Shown here: piece after piece, positions 1-6,399 of the stretch
How positions within the stretch are numbered: the first letter of the stretch is position 1
Layout: each line of letters starts with the position of its first letter
NCBI GenBank assembly: GCA_030596405.1
Contig: JAUVKB010000116.1
Coordinates: forward strand, 1-6,838
Source: Deltaproteobacteria bacterium
GTDB taxonomy: Bacteria > Desulfobacterota > Desulfobacteria > Desulfobacterales > JAUVKB01
DNA length: 6,838 bases
Reading direction: 5' to 3'
Translations under genes and position numbers: made by a program
Notes under the pieces: model-generated
Databases searched by the model: none
What the model was told of the DNA's origin: nothing
What the model saw: the letters and a program-made list of their open reading frames with translations, nothing else

Positions 1-409
1 CTGCATTTCTTACTGCTTTTAAAAAATCAGGATTACGGCAAAGCCTGGAGACTCCTGCAAGCAGTTGAATGTGCAGGGTTGTTTTATTTTCAGGAATTAC
101 CATCGCCATGATAATATCAACAGGCAAAGAATCCAGCGCGTCAAAATCTATCGGTTTTGACGTTCGGATCAGTAAAACAGCCGCATTTTTTGCTTCCTGG
201 TTTGTTGTGTGGGGAAATCCGATGCCGTCGCCGACACCTGTACTCATGGTTTGTTCCCGTTCCATCATACCTTTATAAAGCGCAGCGCCGTTTTTCACAA
301 CACCGTCTTTTACGAAAGCATCTACGACAAAACGGAACACCGCTTCCTTGTCGGGAAGTGAAACATTCAAAAATATATGTCCGGGCTTAAGATGCCTGCA
401 AATTTTCAT
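1..409 (-). CDS. PTS EIIA type-2 (fructose/mannitol family) protein, N-terminal 136 residues, cut by window edge
   Basis: The minus strand stays open from an ATG at 407-409 to base 1, giving 136 codons with no stop. The translation reads as a PTS EIIA type-2 domain: an N-terminal start like KICRHLKPGHIFLNV, then STGVGDGIGFPHT at about residues 56-68, the family's phosphorylation motif with His67 as the expected phospho-acceptor. A second conserved region, LHIQLLAGVSRLCRNP, lies at about 112-127. The family takes phosphate from HPr and passes it to an EIIB, or acts as a PtsN-like regulator. With 136 of about 150 usual residues present, the domain is nearly complete, but anything fused after it (EIIB/EIIC, CBS or transporter domains) is out of view. 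An in-frame TGA lies 14 codons upstream and no other good start exists between. The Shine-Dalgarno is poor. It follows the DUF362 gene on the same strand after 73 bp. Whether it is a transport component or a regulator cannot be told. Confidence 0.85.
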   Translation of the reverse strand, partial: MKICRHLKPGHIFLNVSLPDKEAVFRFVVDAFVKDGVVKNGAALYKGMMEREQTMSTGVGDGIGFPHTTNQEAKNAAVLLIRTSKPIDFDALDSLPVDIIMAMVIPENKTTLHIQLLAGVSRLCRNPDFLKAVRNA

Positions 410-452
410 GATATATAAAATTTCTAAAAATTTGGCCGGTTCATTAAAATAT

Positions 453-485
453 CAAAAAATTACCAAAAAATTACCAAAAAAATTA
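453..485. repeat. Three tandem 11-bp A-tract units
   Basis: The unit caaaaaattac occurs exactly at 453-463 and 464-474, followed by a degenerate third copy, caaaaaaatta, at 475-485. The A tracts are therefore spaced 11 bp apart, close to one DNA helical turn, which is the arrangement known to cause intrinsic bending. The last unit contains the stop codon of the DUF362 gene (483-485), and the array lies upstream of the EIIA start. Role unknown; it may be simple slippage in AT-rich DNA. Confidence 0.7.
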
Positions 486-1808
486 TAGGTCGACTTTAAA
501 AAACGATTCATCAAAGTCGGGTTTGTCCTTGTATCTTTTCATTAATACACCGGGAAGTTTTTCAATATTTTCAAAGACAGCCGGATCAATATCAATCCCG
601 GCCTGATGAAGCGCCTTTACAACTGTTTTTGACTGGGGCGGACACCCTTTGATCGGAATCATTTCCTGAATGTCGGGATTGTCCTTGTTTGCGTCATATA
701 TGCACTGGCCGAGTAAAATAGTCTTTTTTTTGCCGGGCGTCGGTTTCATGATTTTTCCGGTGAGTATCTCAACGTCGTCCCAGGGTTTGCCGTCCCATGC
801 TTTGGCGATTGCCGTTAAAAGAGCCCCGTTCATGATAGAGCAATAAGTGCACAGGGTAAGATCGTACTTTTTGTAAGAGAGCCCGCGGATACCCATTTTT
901 TCCAGGGGCAGGGGCAAACTTTCGTCATCTGTGTAAGGAAACGCGTACTTGTGGAAAGATGCCGCCGATTCCATAGATTCGCCGACAACTTCTATATCAG
1001 ACAGGTCCATGGGCCGGCCGTGTGCGCGGGCCGCATGAACCAGATAAGGAACTTCCGTTGGTTTGTATCCCAGGAGACCGGCTCCCACCATATCGGCAGA
1101 CAGTATATCTTTTGAGGCGACAAGTATATTGCTCCTCCGTAAACGGCCGTCGTAGCTCGGCCCCAGTTCGTTAGTATAAATGCCGTCTATCAGCGTAAAT
1201 ATCGGAGGCATTTTATTTGCAAGTTTAGAAACCATGAAATGCAGATCTTTTACAGGATCGGTGCTGTGGCATTTTTTTCTCGAGGGGATATCTATCGTAC
1301 CTTTAAGATTTTTGATTCCAAGGCTTACGACCGTCTGGGCATGGGTCTTTAAAACAGGAAGATCGACAACTAAATCGCTTTGCATGATATCGGTGTTAAA
1401 ATTCAAGGTTACCCCGTCACCAAGGTTTACCTTTTCAAAAGGACGCTTAAAAACATTGATGTATTTGATGCCGTAACGTTTTTTTAAATTACCGTACCCG
1501 AGGTATTCAAAGGCGTGCTCCGGAGTTTTTGTGTCCCCGGGCTTCATGTGCACAGACCCCTCGCCGATGGTGATATCATTTATTCCGCGTTCAGCAAGAA
1601 GCGCGACCATATCTTCGACCACACGGCTGGTTGTAATAACGCCCCATTTTGGGAAGATTGTCTGCCGAGTCCAGAATACGATGTTCGGCTTTATAAAAAC
1701 CCTGGCATTTAAAGGAAGGTTGTCCAGACCGCAAGAGAGTTCAACGGCCTTTTTTACCGATTCCGCCGGTTTTTCATATCGTACAATCGAAACAATCGAT
1801 TTGCTCAT
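483..1808 (-). CDS. DUF362 domain protein with C-terminal four-cysteine set
   Basis: This 441-residue protein carries the hallmarks of the DUF362 family (Pfam PF04015). VFIKPN lies at 37-42, DLPVLKTHAQTVVSLGIKNLKG at 149-170 (the family's K-T-H...K-N-x-x-G block), LIDGI at 206-210, GP at 216-217, and ILVASKDILSADMVGAGLLGYKP at 228-250. DUF362 proteins are common in anaerobes, some fused to ferredoxin domains; their reaction is not established. Here there is no ferredoxin domain, but the C-terminal part has Cys320-x2-Cys323, Cys369 and Cys389 (in GCPP), a set that could ligate one [4Fe-4S] cluster. That cluster is inferred. There is no signal peptide or membrane segment, so a cytoplasmic location is expected. 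The start is ATG 1808, with an AAGGA ribosome site at 1816-1820 and a 7-nt spacer. It lies 129 bp downstream of the 99-residue gene and 73 bp upstream of the EIIA gene. Confidence 0.9.
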   Translation of the reverse strand: MSKSIVSIVRYEKPAESVKKAVELSCGLDNLPLNARVFIKPNIVFWTRQTIFPKWGVITTSRVVEDMVALLAERGINDITIGEGSVHMKPGDTKTPEHAFEYLGYGNLKKRYGIKYINVFKRPFEKVNLGDGVTLNFNTDIMQSDLVVDLPVLKTHAQTVVSLGIKNLKGTIDIPSRKKCHSTDPVKDLHFMVSKLANKMPPIFTLIDGIYTNELGPSYDGRLRRSNILVASKDILSADMVGAGLLGYKPTEVPYLVHAARAHGRPMDLSDIEVVGESMESAASFHKYAFPYTDDESLPLPLEKMGIRGLSYKKYDLTLCTYCSIMNGALLTAIAKAWDGKPWDDVEILTGKIMKPTPGKKKTILLGQCIYDANKDNPDIQEMIPIKGCPPQSKTVVKALHQAGIDIDPAVFENIEKLPGVLMKRYKDKPDFDESFFKVDL

Positions 1809-1856
1809 TTTCTTTTCCTTATACTTTTTTAAAAAACTAAAATATTACGAAATTCC

Positions 1857-1884
1857 TTGAAAATTTGATTATCTTGCATATAAT
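1857..1884 (+). promoter_or_regulatory. Sigma-70-like promoter match pointing against the flanking genes
   Basis: TTGAAA at 1857-1862 and TATAAT at 1879-1884 are separated by 16 bp on the plus strand, in the gap between two minus-strand genes. A transcript from it would run antisense to the 99-residue gene. The region is very AT-rich, so a chance match is quite possible; no plus-strand gene follows directly. Confidence 0.25.
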
Positions 1885-1906
1885 GAAAAAAATAATTTTA
1901 CACAAA

Positions 1907-1930
1907 GACCATTTTTTTGACCATTTTTTT
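1907..1930. repeat. Two tandem 12-bp T-tract units
   Basis: The unit gaccattttttt is repeated exactly twice (1907-1918 and 1919-1930), 7 bp from the stop codon of the 99-residue minus-strand gene. The two 7-T tracts are 12 bp apart, roughly one helical turn. No GC-rich stem precedes them, so this is not an evident intrinsic terminator in either direction. It resembles in style, but not in sequence, the repeat at 453-485. Confidence 0.7.
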
Positions 1931-1937
1931 CAAACAG

Positions 1938-2237
1938 TTAGTCCTTAGATTTTATTTTTTCAAGCACATGGCCTGTTTCGTTTAAAATAAAAAGAGCAAA
2001 TCCGTTATCAGCGCAATGACTGACAAGTTCTTCATATAATATTGCCTGGGTCTCATATTTCCGGCTCTTATCAAGAGCCATCCTGTAGATATTTTGCAGG
2101 GCATCCTCTTTTTTTAGAAAGGCGGGGATAAATGATACATCATTGTCTTTGTCATGCTGCCCCAGAAACTGTTCATTTACACCAGGATCCTGGACAACGA
2201 TCCAGACCCATTGATTTTCATGAATCAATTTGCTCAT
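1938..2237 (-). CDS. Unrecognised 99-residue protein
   Basis: I do not recognise this family. The 99-residue product begins MSKLIHENQWVWIVVQDPG and contains FIPAFLKKEDALQNIY in its middle and FALFILNETGHVLEKIK near its end. The sequence looks like a small soluble alpha/beta protein: mixed hydrophobic strands, a charged helix around the KKEDA stretch, no signal peptide, no membrane segment and a single cysteine near residue 74. The FIPAF...KEDA pattern faintly recalls SseB-like domains, but this is only an impression. It is likely genuine because the ATG at 2237 has an AGGA site at 2245-2248 with a 7-nt spacer, codon use looks normal, and a perfect TATAAT lies 50 bp upstream of the start on the same strand. 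It is the first gene of the leftward group, ahead of the DUF362 gene. Function unknown. Confidence 0.75.
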   Translation of the reverse strand: MSKLIHENQWVWIVVQDPGVNEQFLGQHDKDNDVSFIPAFLKKEDALQNIYRMALDKSRKYETQAILYEELVSHCADNGFALFILNETGHVLEKIKSKD

Positions 2238-2286
2238 TTTTTATTCCTGATTCTTATAAGTTTATCGATTTTTGTTGTTTTTGATA

Positions 2287-2315
2287 ATTATATCCGCTGC
2301 GGATAATAAAAGTGA
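2287..2315 (-). promoter_or_regulatory. Candidate promoter for the leftward gene group
   Basis: On the minus strand a perfect TATAAT occupies 2287-2292, 50 bp upstream of the ATG of the 99-residue gene. The -35 region at about 2310-2315 (TCACTT) is a poor match to TTGACA, so an activator or another sigma contact might be needed. The spacer between the two boxes is filled by a 15-bp palindrome. The call rests on the -10 box and its position. Confidence 0.4.
2291..2305. promoter_or_regulatory. 15-bp palindrome, candidate operator
   Basis: TATCCGC, a central T, then GCGGATA form a perfect inverted repeat with 7-bp arms, centred at 2298. Its GC core stands out in an AT-rich divergent spacer. It overlaps the minus-strand TATAAT by 2 bp and otherwise sits inside the -35/-10 spacer, a usual place for a repressor or MerR-type operator. 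Its single-base loop and lack of a following T-run argue against an RNA terminator. No regulator gene is present in the window. Confidence 0.4.
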
Positions 2316-2418
2316 CCGTTTCAAACTGATTGCCAAAACTTATTTGGAAGCTACAAAAAAAATGCTTGTGGTGTCAATAAAAACCGTTTTTCTTTCTCTA
2401 TTTTAGCGCCATTTTAAG

Positions 2419-2425
2419 AAAGGAG
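2419..2425 (+). promoter_or_regulatory. Strong ribosome binding site of pgi
   Basis: AAAGGAG ends 7 nt before the ATG at 2433 and fixes this codon as the start of pgi. I could not find a convincing -35/-10 pair for pgi between 2306 and 2418; TTGATA at 2281-2286 followed by GATAAT at 2302-2307 has only a 15-bp spacer. Confidence 0.8.
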
Positions 2426-2432
2426 TCTATCT

Positions 2433-4055
2433 ATGTCTTGCCAAAAATTTTTTGAAATTCCGGCATGCAAAAAACTTTTGTCCCATGCCGGCGTAATAAA
2501 CAGCCCTGAAAAGCATTTGAAAAATCTGATAAAAGAGGAAAACAGACTGGAAAAATTTTCCTTAAACAGGGCAGGTGTCTTTTACGATTTTTCCCGCCAG
2601 AGGGTGGACGAAAAGGCTATGGAGCTTCTGTTTGAGCTTGCGGAAGATAGAAAATTAAATGAAATGTTTAATGACATGGTCATCGGGAAAAAGATCAACG
2701 TTACTGAAAACAGGGCGGCGCTGCATACGGCAACGAGAAGTTTTTCAGATGATCCCGTTTGTGTGGACGGCAGGGATGTTATGCCTGAAACAAGAAAGGT
2801 AAGAGACGATATAAAACAGTTTGCCTCACAAATTCATTCCGGCAAGATAAGAGGGACAACAGGTAAAAAGTTTAAATATATCGTTGTGATAGGGATCGGC
2901 GGTTCATACCTTGGCGCGGAGTTTGTCTCATGTGCCTTAAGCGATCTGGCGGATAAAGATATTAAAATAAATTTTCTTGCAAACGTGGATATACATAATT
3001 TCGGCAGGATAGTCTCTTTAATAGATCCTGAAACCACGTTGTGGATAGTTATTTCAAAAACCTATACCACGGCGGAAACCATGGCCAATACAAAACTTGC
3101 TTACGCTTTTATGGAGGGTAAAGGGCTTTTGCCTTCAAAACATTTTGTAACGGTTACCAGCAAGGGGAGCCCGGGAGATGACCCTTTAAACCCTGTTGCA
3201 GGTTCATTTCACATGTTTGATTATATCGGAGGAAGATACAGCGTTACTTCTGCGGTAGGAGGAGTTCCGCTGAGCATTTATCTTGGCTATGAAAGGTTTG
3301 AGAGTTTTTTAAAGGGCGCGGAAAAGATGGATATTCACGCGGTAAAAGCTGTTGCAAGAGAAAATATCCCGCTGACAGCCGCCCTTATTTCGGTCTGGAA
3401 CACAAGTTTTCTCGGGTATCAGGCGCAGGCCGTTATCCCCTATGCATCGCCGTTGTCAAGACTGGCGCCCCATATACAGCAGCTAAACATGGAGAGCAAC
3501 GGCAAATCAATCACAAAAGAGGGCGATTTTTTAGATGAACCGGCAGGCACAATTATTTTTGGAGAGCCGGGCACCAACGCGCAGCACTCGTTTTTTCAGC
3601 TTGCGCATCAGGGAAAGGCTTTTCCCATCGATTTTATCGGAGTTATCAACCCTTTTTACAAGGAGTATCAAGAAAAATCAAAGGGCGTTACAAACCACCA
3701 GGAGTTGTGGTCTAACATGCTTGCGCAGGCTATGGCGCTTGCCGTTGGAAAGGATGATGATAATAATGCTAAATATTTTTCCGGCAACAGGCCGTCATCG
3801 ACGTTTCTGTTGGAAGATTTGTCGCCGGAAAATATCGGTCGCCTTTTATCCTTTTATGAGGCCAAAACGGTTTTTGAAGCCTTTATCTGGGACATAAATC
3901 CGTTTGACCAGTTTGGCGTGGAGCTTGGCAAGACAAATGCGTCCGGCATCAGGTCAAATATAGCCGCTAAAAATGAAAACAGCGATTATGCTTTTGACAA
4001 AACAGATCCTATTACACGATTTTATTTAGACACCCTTTTTGCAGGCAGGTTATAG
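2433..4055 (+). CDS. pgi: Glucose-6-phosphate isomerase
   Basis: This enzyme interconverts glucose 6-phosphate and fructose 6-phosphate in the cytoplasm, for glycolysis and gluconeogenesis. At 540 residues it matches the usual bacterial length (about 550). Visible family features are VVIGIGGSYLGAEF at 151-164 (sugar-phosphate isomerase fold), SKT at 208-210, and the first PGI signature DYIGGRYSVTSAVG at 263-276. Further on are MESNGKS at 353-359 with catalytic Glu354, GTNAQHSFFQL at 380-390 with catalytic His385, and the second signature FIWDINPFDQFGVELGK at 484-500 ending in active-site Lys500. All key residues are present, so it should be active. ATG 2433 is backed by an AAAGGAG site. It leads the rightward group, and its TAG is followed after 2 bp by the next gene's ATG, which suggests translational coupling. 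Confidence 0.97.
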   Translation: MSCQKFFEIPACKKLLSHAGVINSPEKHLKNLIKEENRLEKFSLNRAGVFYDFSRQRVDEKAMELLFELAEDRKLNEMFNDMVIGKKINVTENRAALHTATRSFSDDPVCVDGRDVMPETRKVRDDIKQFASQIHSGKIRGTTGKKFKYIVVIGIGGSYLGAEFVSCALSDLADKDIKINFLANVDIHNFGRIVSLIDPETTLWIVISKTYTTAETMANTKLAYAFMEGKGLLPSKHFVTVTSKGSPGDDPLNPVAGSFHMFDYIGGRYSVTSAVGGVPLSIYLGYERFESFLKGAEKMDIHAVKAVARENIPLTAALISVWNTSFLGYQAQAVIPYASPLSRLAPHIQQLNMESNGKSITKEGDFLDEPAGTIIFGEPGTNAQHSFFQLAHQGKAFPIDFIGVINPFYKEYQEKSKGVTNHQELWSNMLAQAMALAVGKDDDNNAKYFSGNRPSSTFLLEDLSPENIGRLLSFYEAKTVFEAFIWDINPFDQFGVELGKTNASGIRSNIAAKNENSDYAFDKTDPITRFYLDTLFAGRL

Positions 4056-4057
4056 CA

Positions 4058-5692
4058 ATGGATTCTATGCAACGGTTTGAAGCCGTTTGCAGGGCAATGG
4101 CCGAGCCTGAATTTTATCCCCATCCGGTTTCCGCCATTGAGCGCCGTGACACCCATATTTCATCTGTTTTTCTGACGGGAAAATGGGTGTACAAACTCAA
4201 AAAACCGGTTGATTTCGGCTTTCTTAACTTTTGCGATATAGAGGAACGGCGCAAATTTTGTGAAATTGAGGTCTCGCTGAACAAGAGGCTCACTGCGGGA
4301 ATTTACCACGAGGTTGTTGTTGTTTATGAAGATCTCGACGGCCGTTTTTTTTTAAAAAAACCCGGGTCTTTTAATAAAAATGGGCGGATCGCAGAATATG
4401 CCGTCAAAATGACGCAGCTGCCCGATGCAGTCAATCTTTACAATCTTTTAAAAGATGATAAAGTCGACATAAAGAAAATGAAGGATCTGGGGCAAAAGCT
4501 GGCCAGGTTTTATGAAAACAGCAATCAAAGCCCAAAGATCGATCATTATGGCCAAAAGGAAGTAATCGGTTTTAACATGGAAGAAAATTTCCGGCAGCTG
4601 GAACCGTTTATCAAAGAGTTTCAGGAAATGGAAAAATGGGAATTTATCTGCCATGTCGGCCGTTCGTTTCTTGAAAACAGGCAAAATCTTTTTGAAGATC
4701 GTTTAAAAACAGGCAGAATCCGTGACGGTCACGGTGATTTGCGCACAGATCATATCTATTTTTATAAAGGTATTCAGATTATTGACTGTATTGAATTTAA
4801 CGATCGTTTTCGATATGGAGACGTGGTAAACGATCTTGCTTTTCTTCATATGGATTTAGAGCACCTTGGTTATTCTGATTTAAGCCTGACCTTTTTATCG
4901 GCATATGTAGATTGTGCCGATGATCCACAGCTCTATTCTCTGCTCGATTTTTATGCGGCATACAGGGCCGTGGTAAAATTAAAGACCACCTGTTTCCGCA
5001 TTCAGGAAGTAAAAGATGCCGAGCAAAAGGCATTAAAAAACGAGGCTGCTTTCTATTTAAATCAGGCTTATAGATATACCGTTCAGTTCAGCAGGCCGAC
5101 TCTTCTGGTTTTTTGCGGTATGCCTGCAACCGGCAAATCGTATCTTGCTCAAACACTGGCAAAAGCATTGTCATTAACCCTGTTTCAATCTGATGATATC
5201 CGCAAAGAAGGGCTTTCTTATAGCAACCAAAAGATTGAACCTTTCGGCAAGGGGCTTTACCGGCAGCAAATGCGGCATCACGTTTATTCACAAATGCTGG
5301 CGTTAGCCCAGAAAGCGCTGAAAGGCGGGCATTCGGTGATTTTGGATGCCACATTTTCCAAACGCAAATGGCGGGATGAAGCCATGCGGCTTTCCGGGGA
5401 TTTAGACACCAATATCATCTTTGTTGAATGTGTCTGCAAACCTGAAACGATCCGTAAAAGGCTTGGGCAAAGGGATGGGCAGGGGAAAGGTTCTTCAAAT
5501 CTTTCAGATGCCCGTCTTGAACATTTTCCGCAAATCTCAAAAGATTTTGAACCCCTTTTTGAATTAAAGAGTCAAATTCATTTGACTGTCGATACGGATC
5601 TTCCGTTGCGTGATAATTTTTTATATCTGCTTTCCAAAGGTTATGCCTGTAAATGCGCCCAAATAAAGAATCAAGTGAAAAAGTTTGTTTAG
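4058..5692 (+). CDS. Two-domain protein: aminoglycoside-phosphotransferase-like kinase fused to P-loop ATPase/kinase
   Basis: This 544-residue protein joins two domains. Residues 1 to about 340 resemble the APH-like family COG2187: an N-terminal lobe with VYKLKKPVDFGFLNF at 44-58, a catalytic-loop motif HGDLRTDHI at 225-233 (Asp227 as likely base), and IIDCIEFNDRFRYGDVVNDLAF at 241-262, the metal-binding part. Residues 345-544 form a COG0645-type P-loop domain: Walker A GMPATGKS at 354-361, QSDDIRKEG at 377-385, VILDATFSKRKWRDEA at 427-442 with a Walker-B-like Asp430, and basic RKRLGQRDG at 466-474, a probable lid. Such fusions occur in many Proteobacteria, often annotated as 'bifunctional aminoglycoside phosphotransferase/ATP-binding protein'; their substrate is not established, and drug resistance should not be assumed. 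Start ATG 4058 has AGG at 4047-4049 inside the end of pgi; ATG 4067 is a possible alternative. It ends 40 bp inside the transglycosylase gene. Confidence 0.9.
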   Translation: MDSMQRFEAVCRAMAEPEFYPHPVSAIERRDTHISSVFLTGKWVYKLKKPVDFGFLNFCDIEERRKFCEIEVSLNKRLTAGIYHEVVVVYEDLDGRFFLKKPGSFNKNGRIAEYAVKMTQLPDAVNLYNLLKDDKVDIKKMKDLGQKLARFYENSNQSPKIDHYGQKEVIGFNMEENFRQLEPFIKEFQEMEKWEFICHVGRSFLENRQNLFEDRLKTGRIRDGHGDLRTDHIYFYKGIQIIDCIEFNDRFRYGDVVNDLAFLHMDLEHLGYSDLSLTFLSAYVDCADDPQLYSLLDFYAAYRAVVKLKTTCFRIQEVKDAEQKALKNEAAFYLNQAYRYTVQFSRPTLLVFCGMPATGKSYLAQTLAKALSLTLFQSDDIRKEGLSYSNQKIEPFGKGLYRQQMRHHVYSQMLALAQKALKGGHSVILDATFSKRKWRDEAMRLSGDLDTNIIFVECVCKPETIRKRLGQRDGQGKGSSNLSDARLEHFPQISKDFEPLFELKSQIHLTVDTDLPLRDNFLYLLSKGYACKCAQIKNQVKKFV

Positions 5693-6327
5693 AAAATTTG
5701 CATAGGGTCAGGATCCGGATATGGACATTAAGTATTCTGCTTGTCTGCATTTGCTGTTGCGCAGGCGCTCAACATGCTCCGGAAAACACGGACAATGTTT
5801 GTGAAATTTTCAGGGAAAATCGTCAATGGTATAAAAGCGCGCGTTCTTCCTGTAAAAGATGGGGTATCCCGATTCCTGTTTTGATGGCCATAGTTCACCA
5901 GGAATCAAAATTTGAAGCCAAAGCAAAACCGCCACGCACCACCTGCCTTTGCATTTTCCCGGGTTCCCGGCCTTCATCGGCTTACGGATATGCCCAGGCT
6001 TTGGATAAAACCTGGGAAAAATATATGAGTTGTACTGATAATTGGGGGGCCGACAGAGACGACTTTGATGATGCAATCGATTTTATCGGCTGGTATTGTC
6101 ACGTAAGCCATACAAGATGCGGCATCGCCGGAAGCGACGCTTATAATCTCTATCTGGCCTATCATGAAGGTCATGGCGGGTTTAACAGAAAAACATATCG
6201 TAAAAAAAGCTGGCTTTTAAAAGTTGCCGGCAAAGTGCGAACCAGAACAAAACGCTACAAAGGGCAGCTTGCTTCATGTGAATGGGAGTTTAACAAGAAA
6301 GGCGGTTGTTGTTTGTGGCCTTTTTAA
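5653..6327 (+). CDS. Secreted, cysteine-rich SLT-type lytic transglycosylase
   Basis: The 224-residue product has an exported N-terminus (basic residues to 22, hydrophobic WTLSILLVCICCCAGA at 24-39) and a transglycosylase SLT domain. Motifs visible are GIPIPVLMAIVHQESKFEAKA at 71-91 with catalytic Glu84, SSAYGYAQAL at 108-117 (the G-x-x-Q block) and AYNLYLAYHEGHGG at 163-176 (the AYN block). Such enzymes cleave peptidoglycan between MurNAc and GlcNAc in the periplasm. Cleavage after the A-G-A at 37-39 fits signal peptidase I; one of Cys34-36 could instead be a lipid-modified cysteine, but the lipobox is not canonical. The protein has 15 cysteines, unusual for an envelope enzyme; Cys50 and Cys209 bracket the domain and could pair. 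ATG 5653 has AAAGG at 5636-5640 with a long 12-nt spacer and overlaps the kinase gene by 40 bp. TTG 5698 would give a more typical signal peptide but has no ribosome site. Confidence 0.88.
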   Translation: MRPNKESSEKVCLENLHRVRIRIWTLSILLVCICCCAGAQHAPENTDNVCEIFRENRQWYKSARSSCKRWGIPIPVLMAIVHQESKFEAKAKPPRTTCLCIFPGSRPSSAYGYAQALDKTWEKYMSCTDNWGADRDDFDDAIDFIGWYCHVSHTRCGIAGSDAYNLYLAYHEGHGGFNRKTYRKKSWLLKVAGKVRTRTKRYKGQLASCEWEFNKKGGCCLWPF

Positions 6328-6384
6328 AATTTTAATCCATGTTATTTCAGGTAATCTTTTAAATAATTTTTTAAACTCAACTTT

Positions 6385-6392
6385 CGGAGGAG
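6385..6392 (+). promoter_or_regulatory. Very strong ribosome binding site before a TTG codon
   Basis: CGGAGGAG is one of the best Shine-Dalgarno sequences in the window. The only start codon at a proper distance is TTG at 6400-6402 (7-nt spacer), with CTG at 6397 in the same frame. No ATG or GTG follows closely, and the frame of the longer downstream ORF is closed here by a TAA at 6408-6410. It therefore marks the true beginning of the gene at 6400. Confidence 0.6.
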
Positions 6393-6399
6393 TAAACTG

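Noticed and set aside
69..390. Plus-strand ORFs at the left edge
   Set aside because: The minus strand here encodes a clear PTS EIIA domain; the plus-strand frames show no family features.
2182..2193. 12-bp perfect palindrome ccaggatcctgg
   Set aside because: It lies inside the 99-residue coding region, has no loop or T-run, and looks like a chance feature around a BamHI site.
4058..5692. Antibiotic resistance gene (aminoglycoside phosphotransferase)
   Set aside because: The APH-like motifs define the fold only. This fusion family is common chromosomally, and nothing nearby suggests a resistance cassette.
5415..5750. 111-codon minus-strand ORF
   Set aside because: Antisense to the P-loop domain and the transglycosylase start, both supported by clear motifs.
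6328..6399. Possible terminator or promoter in the 72-bp gap after the transglycosylase gene
   Set aside because: AT-rich with T-runs but no GC stem, and no convincing -35/-10 pair; only the ribosome site at its end is supported.
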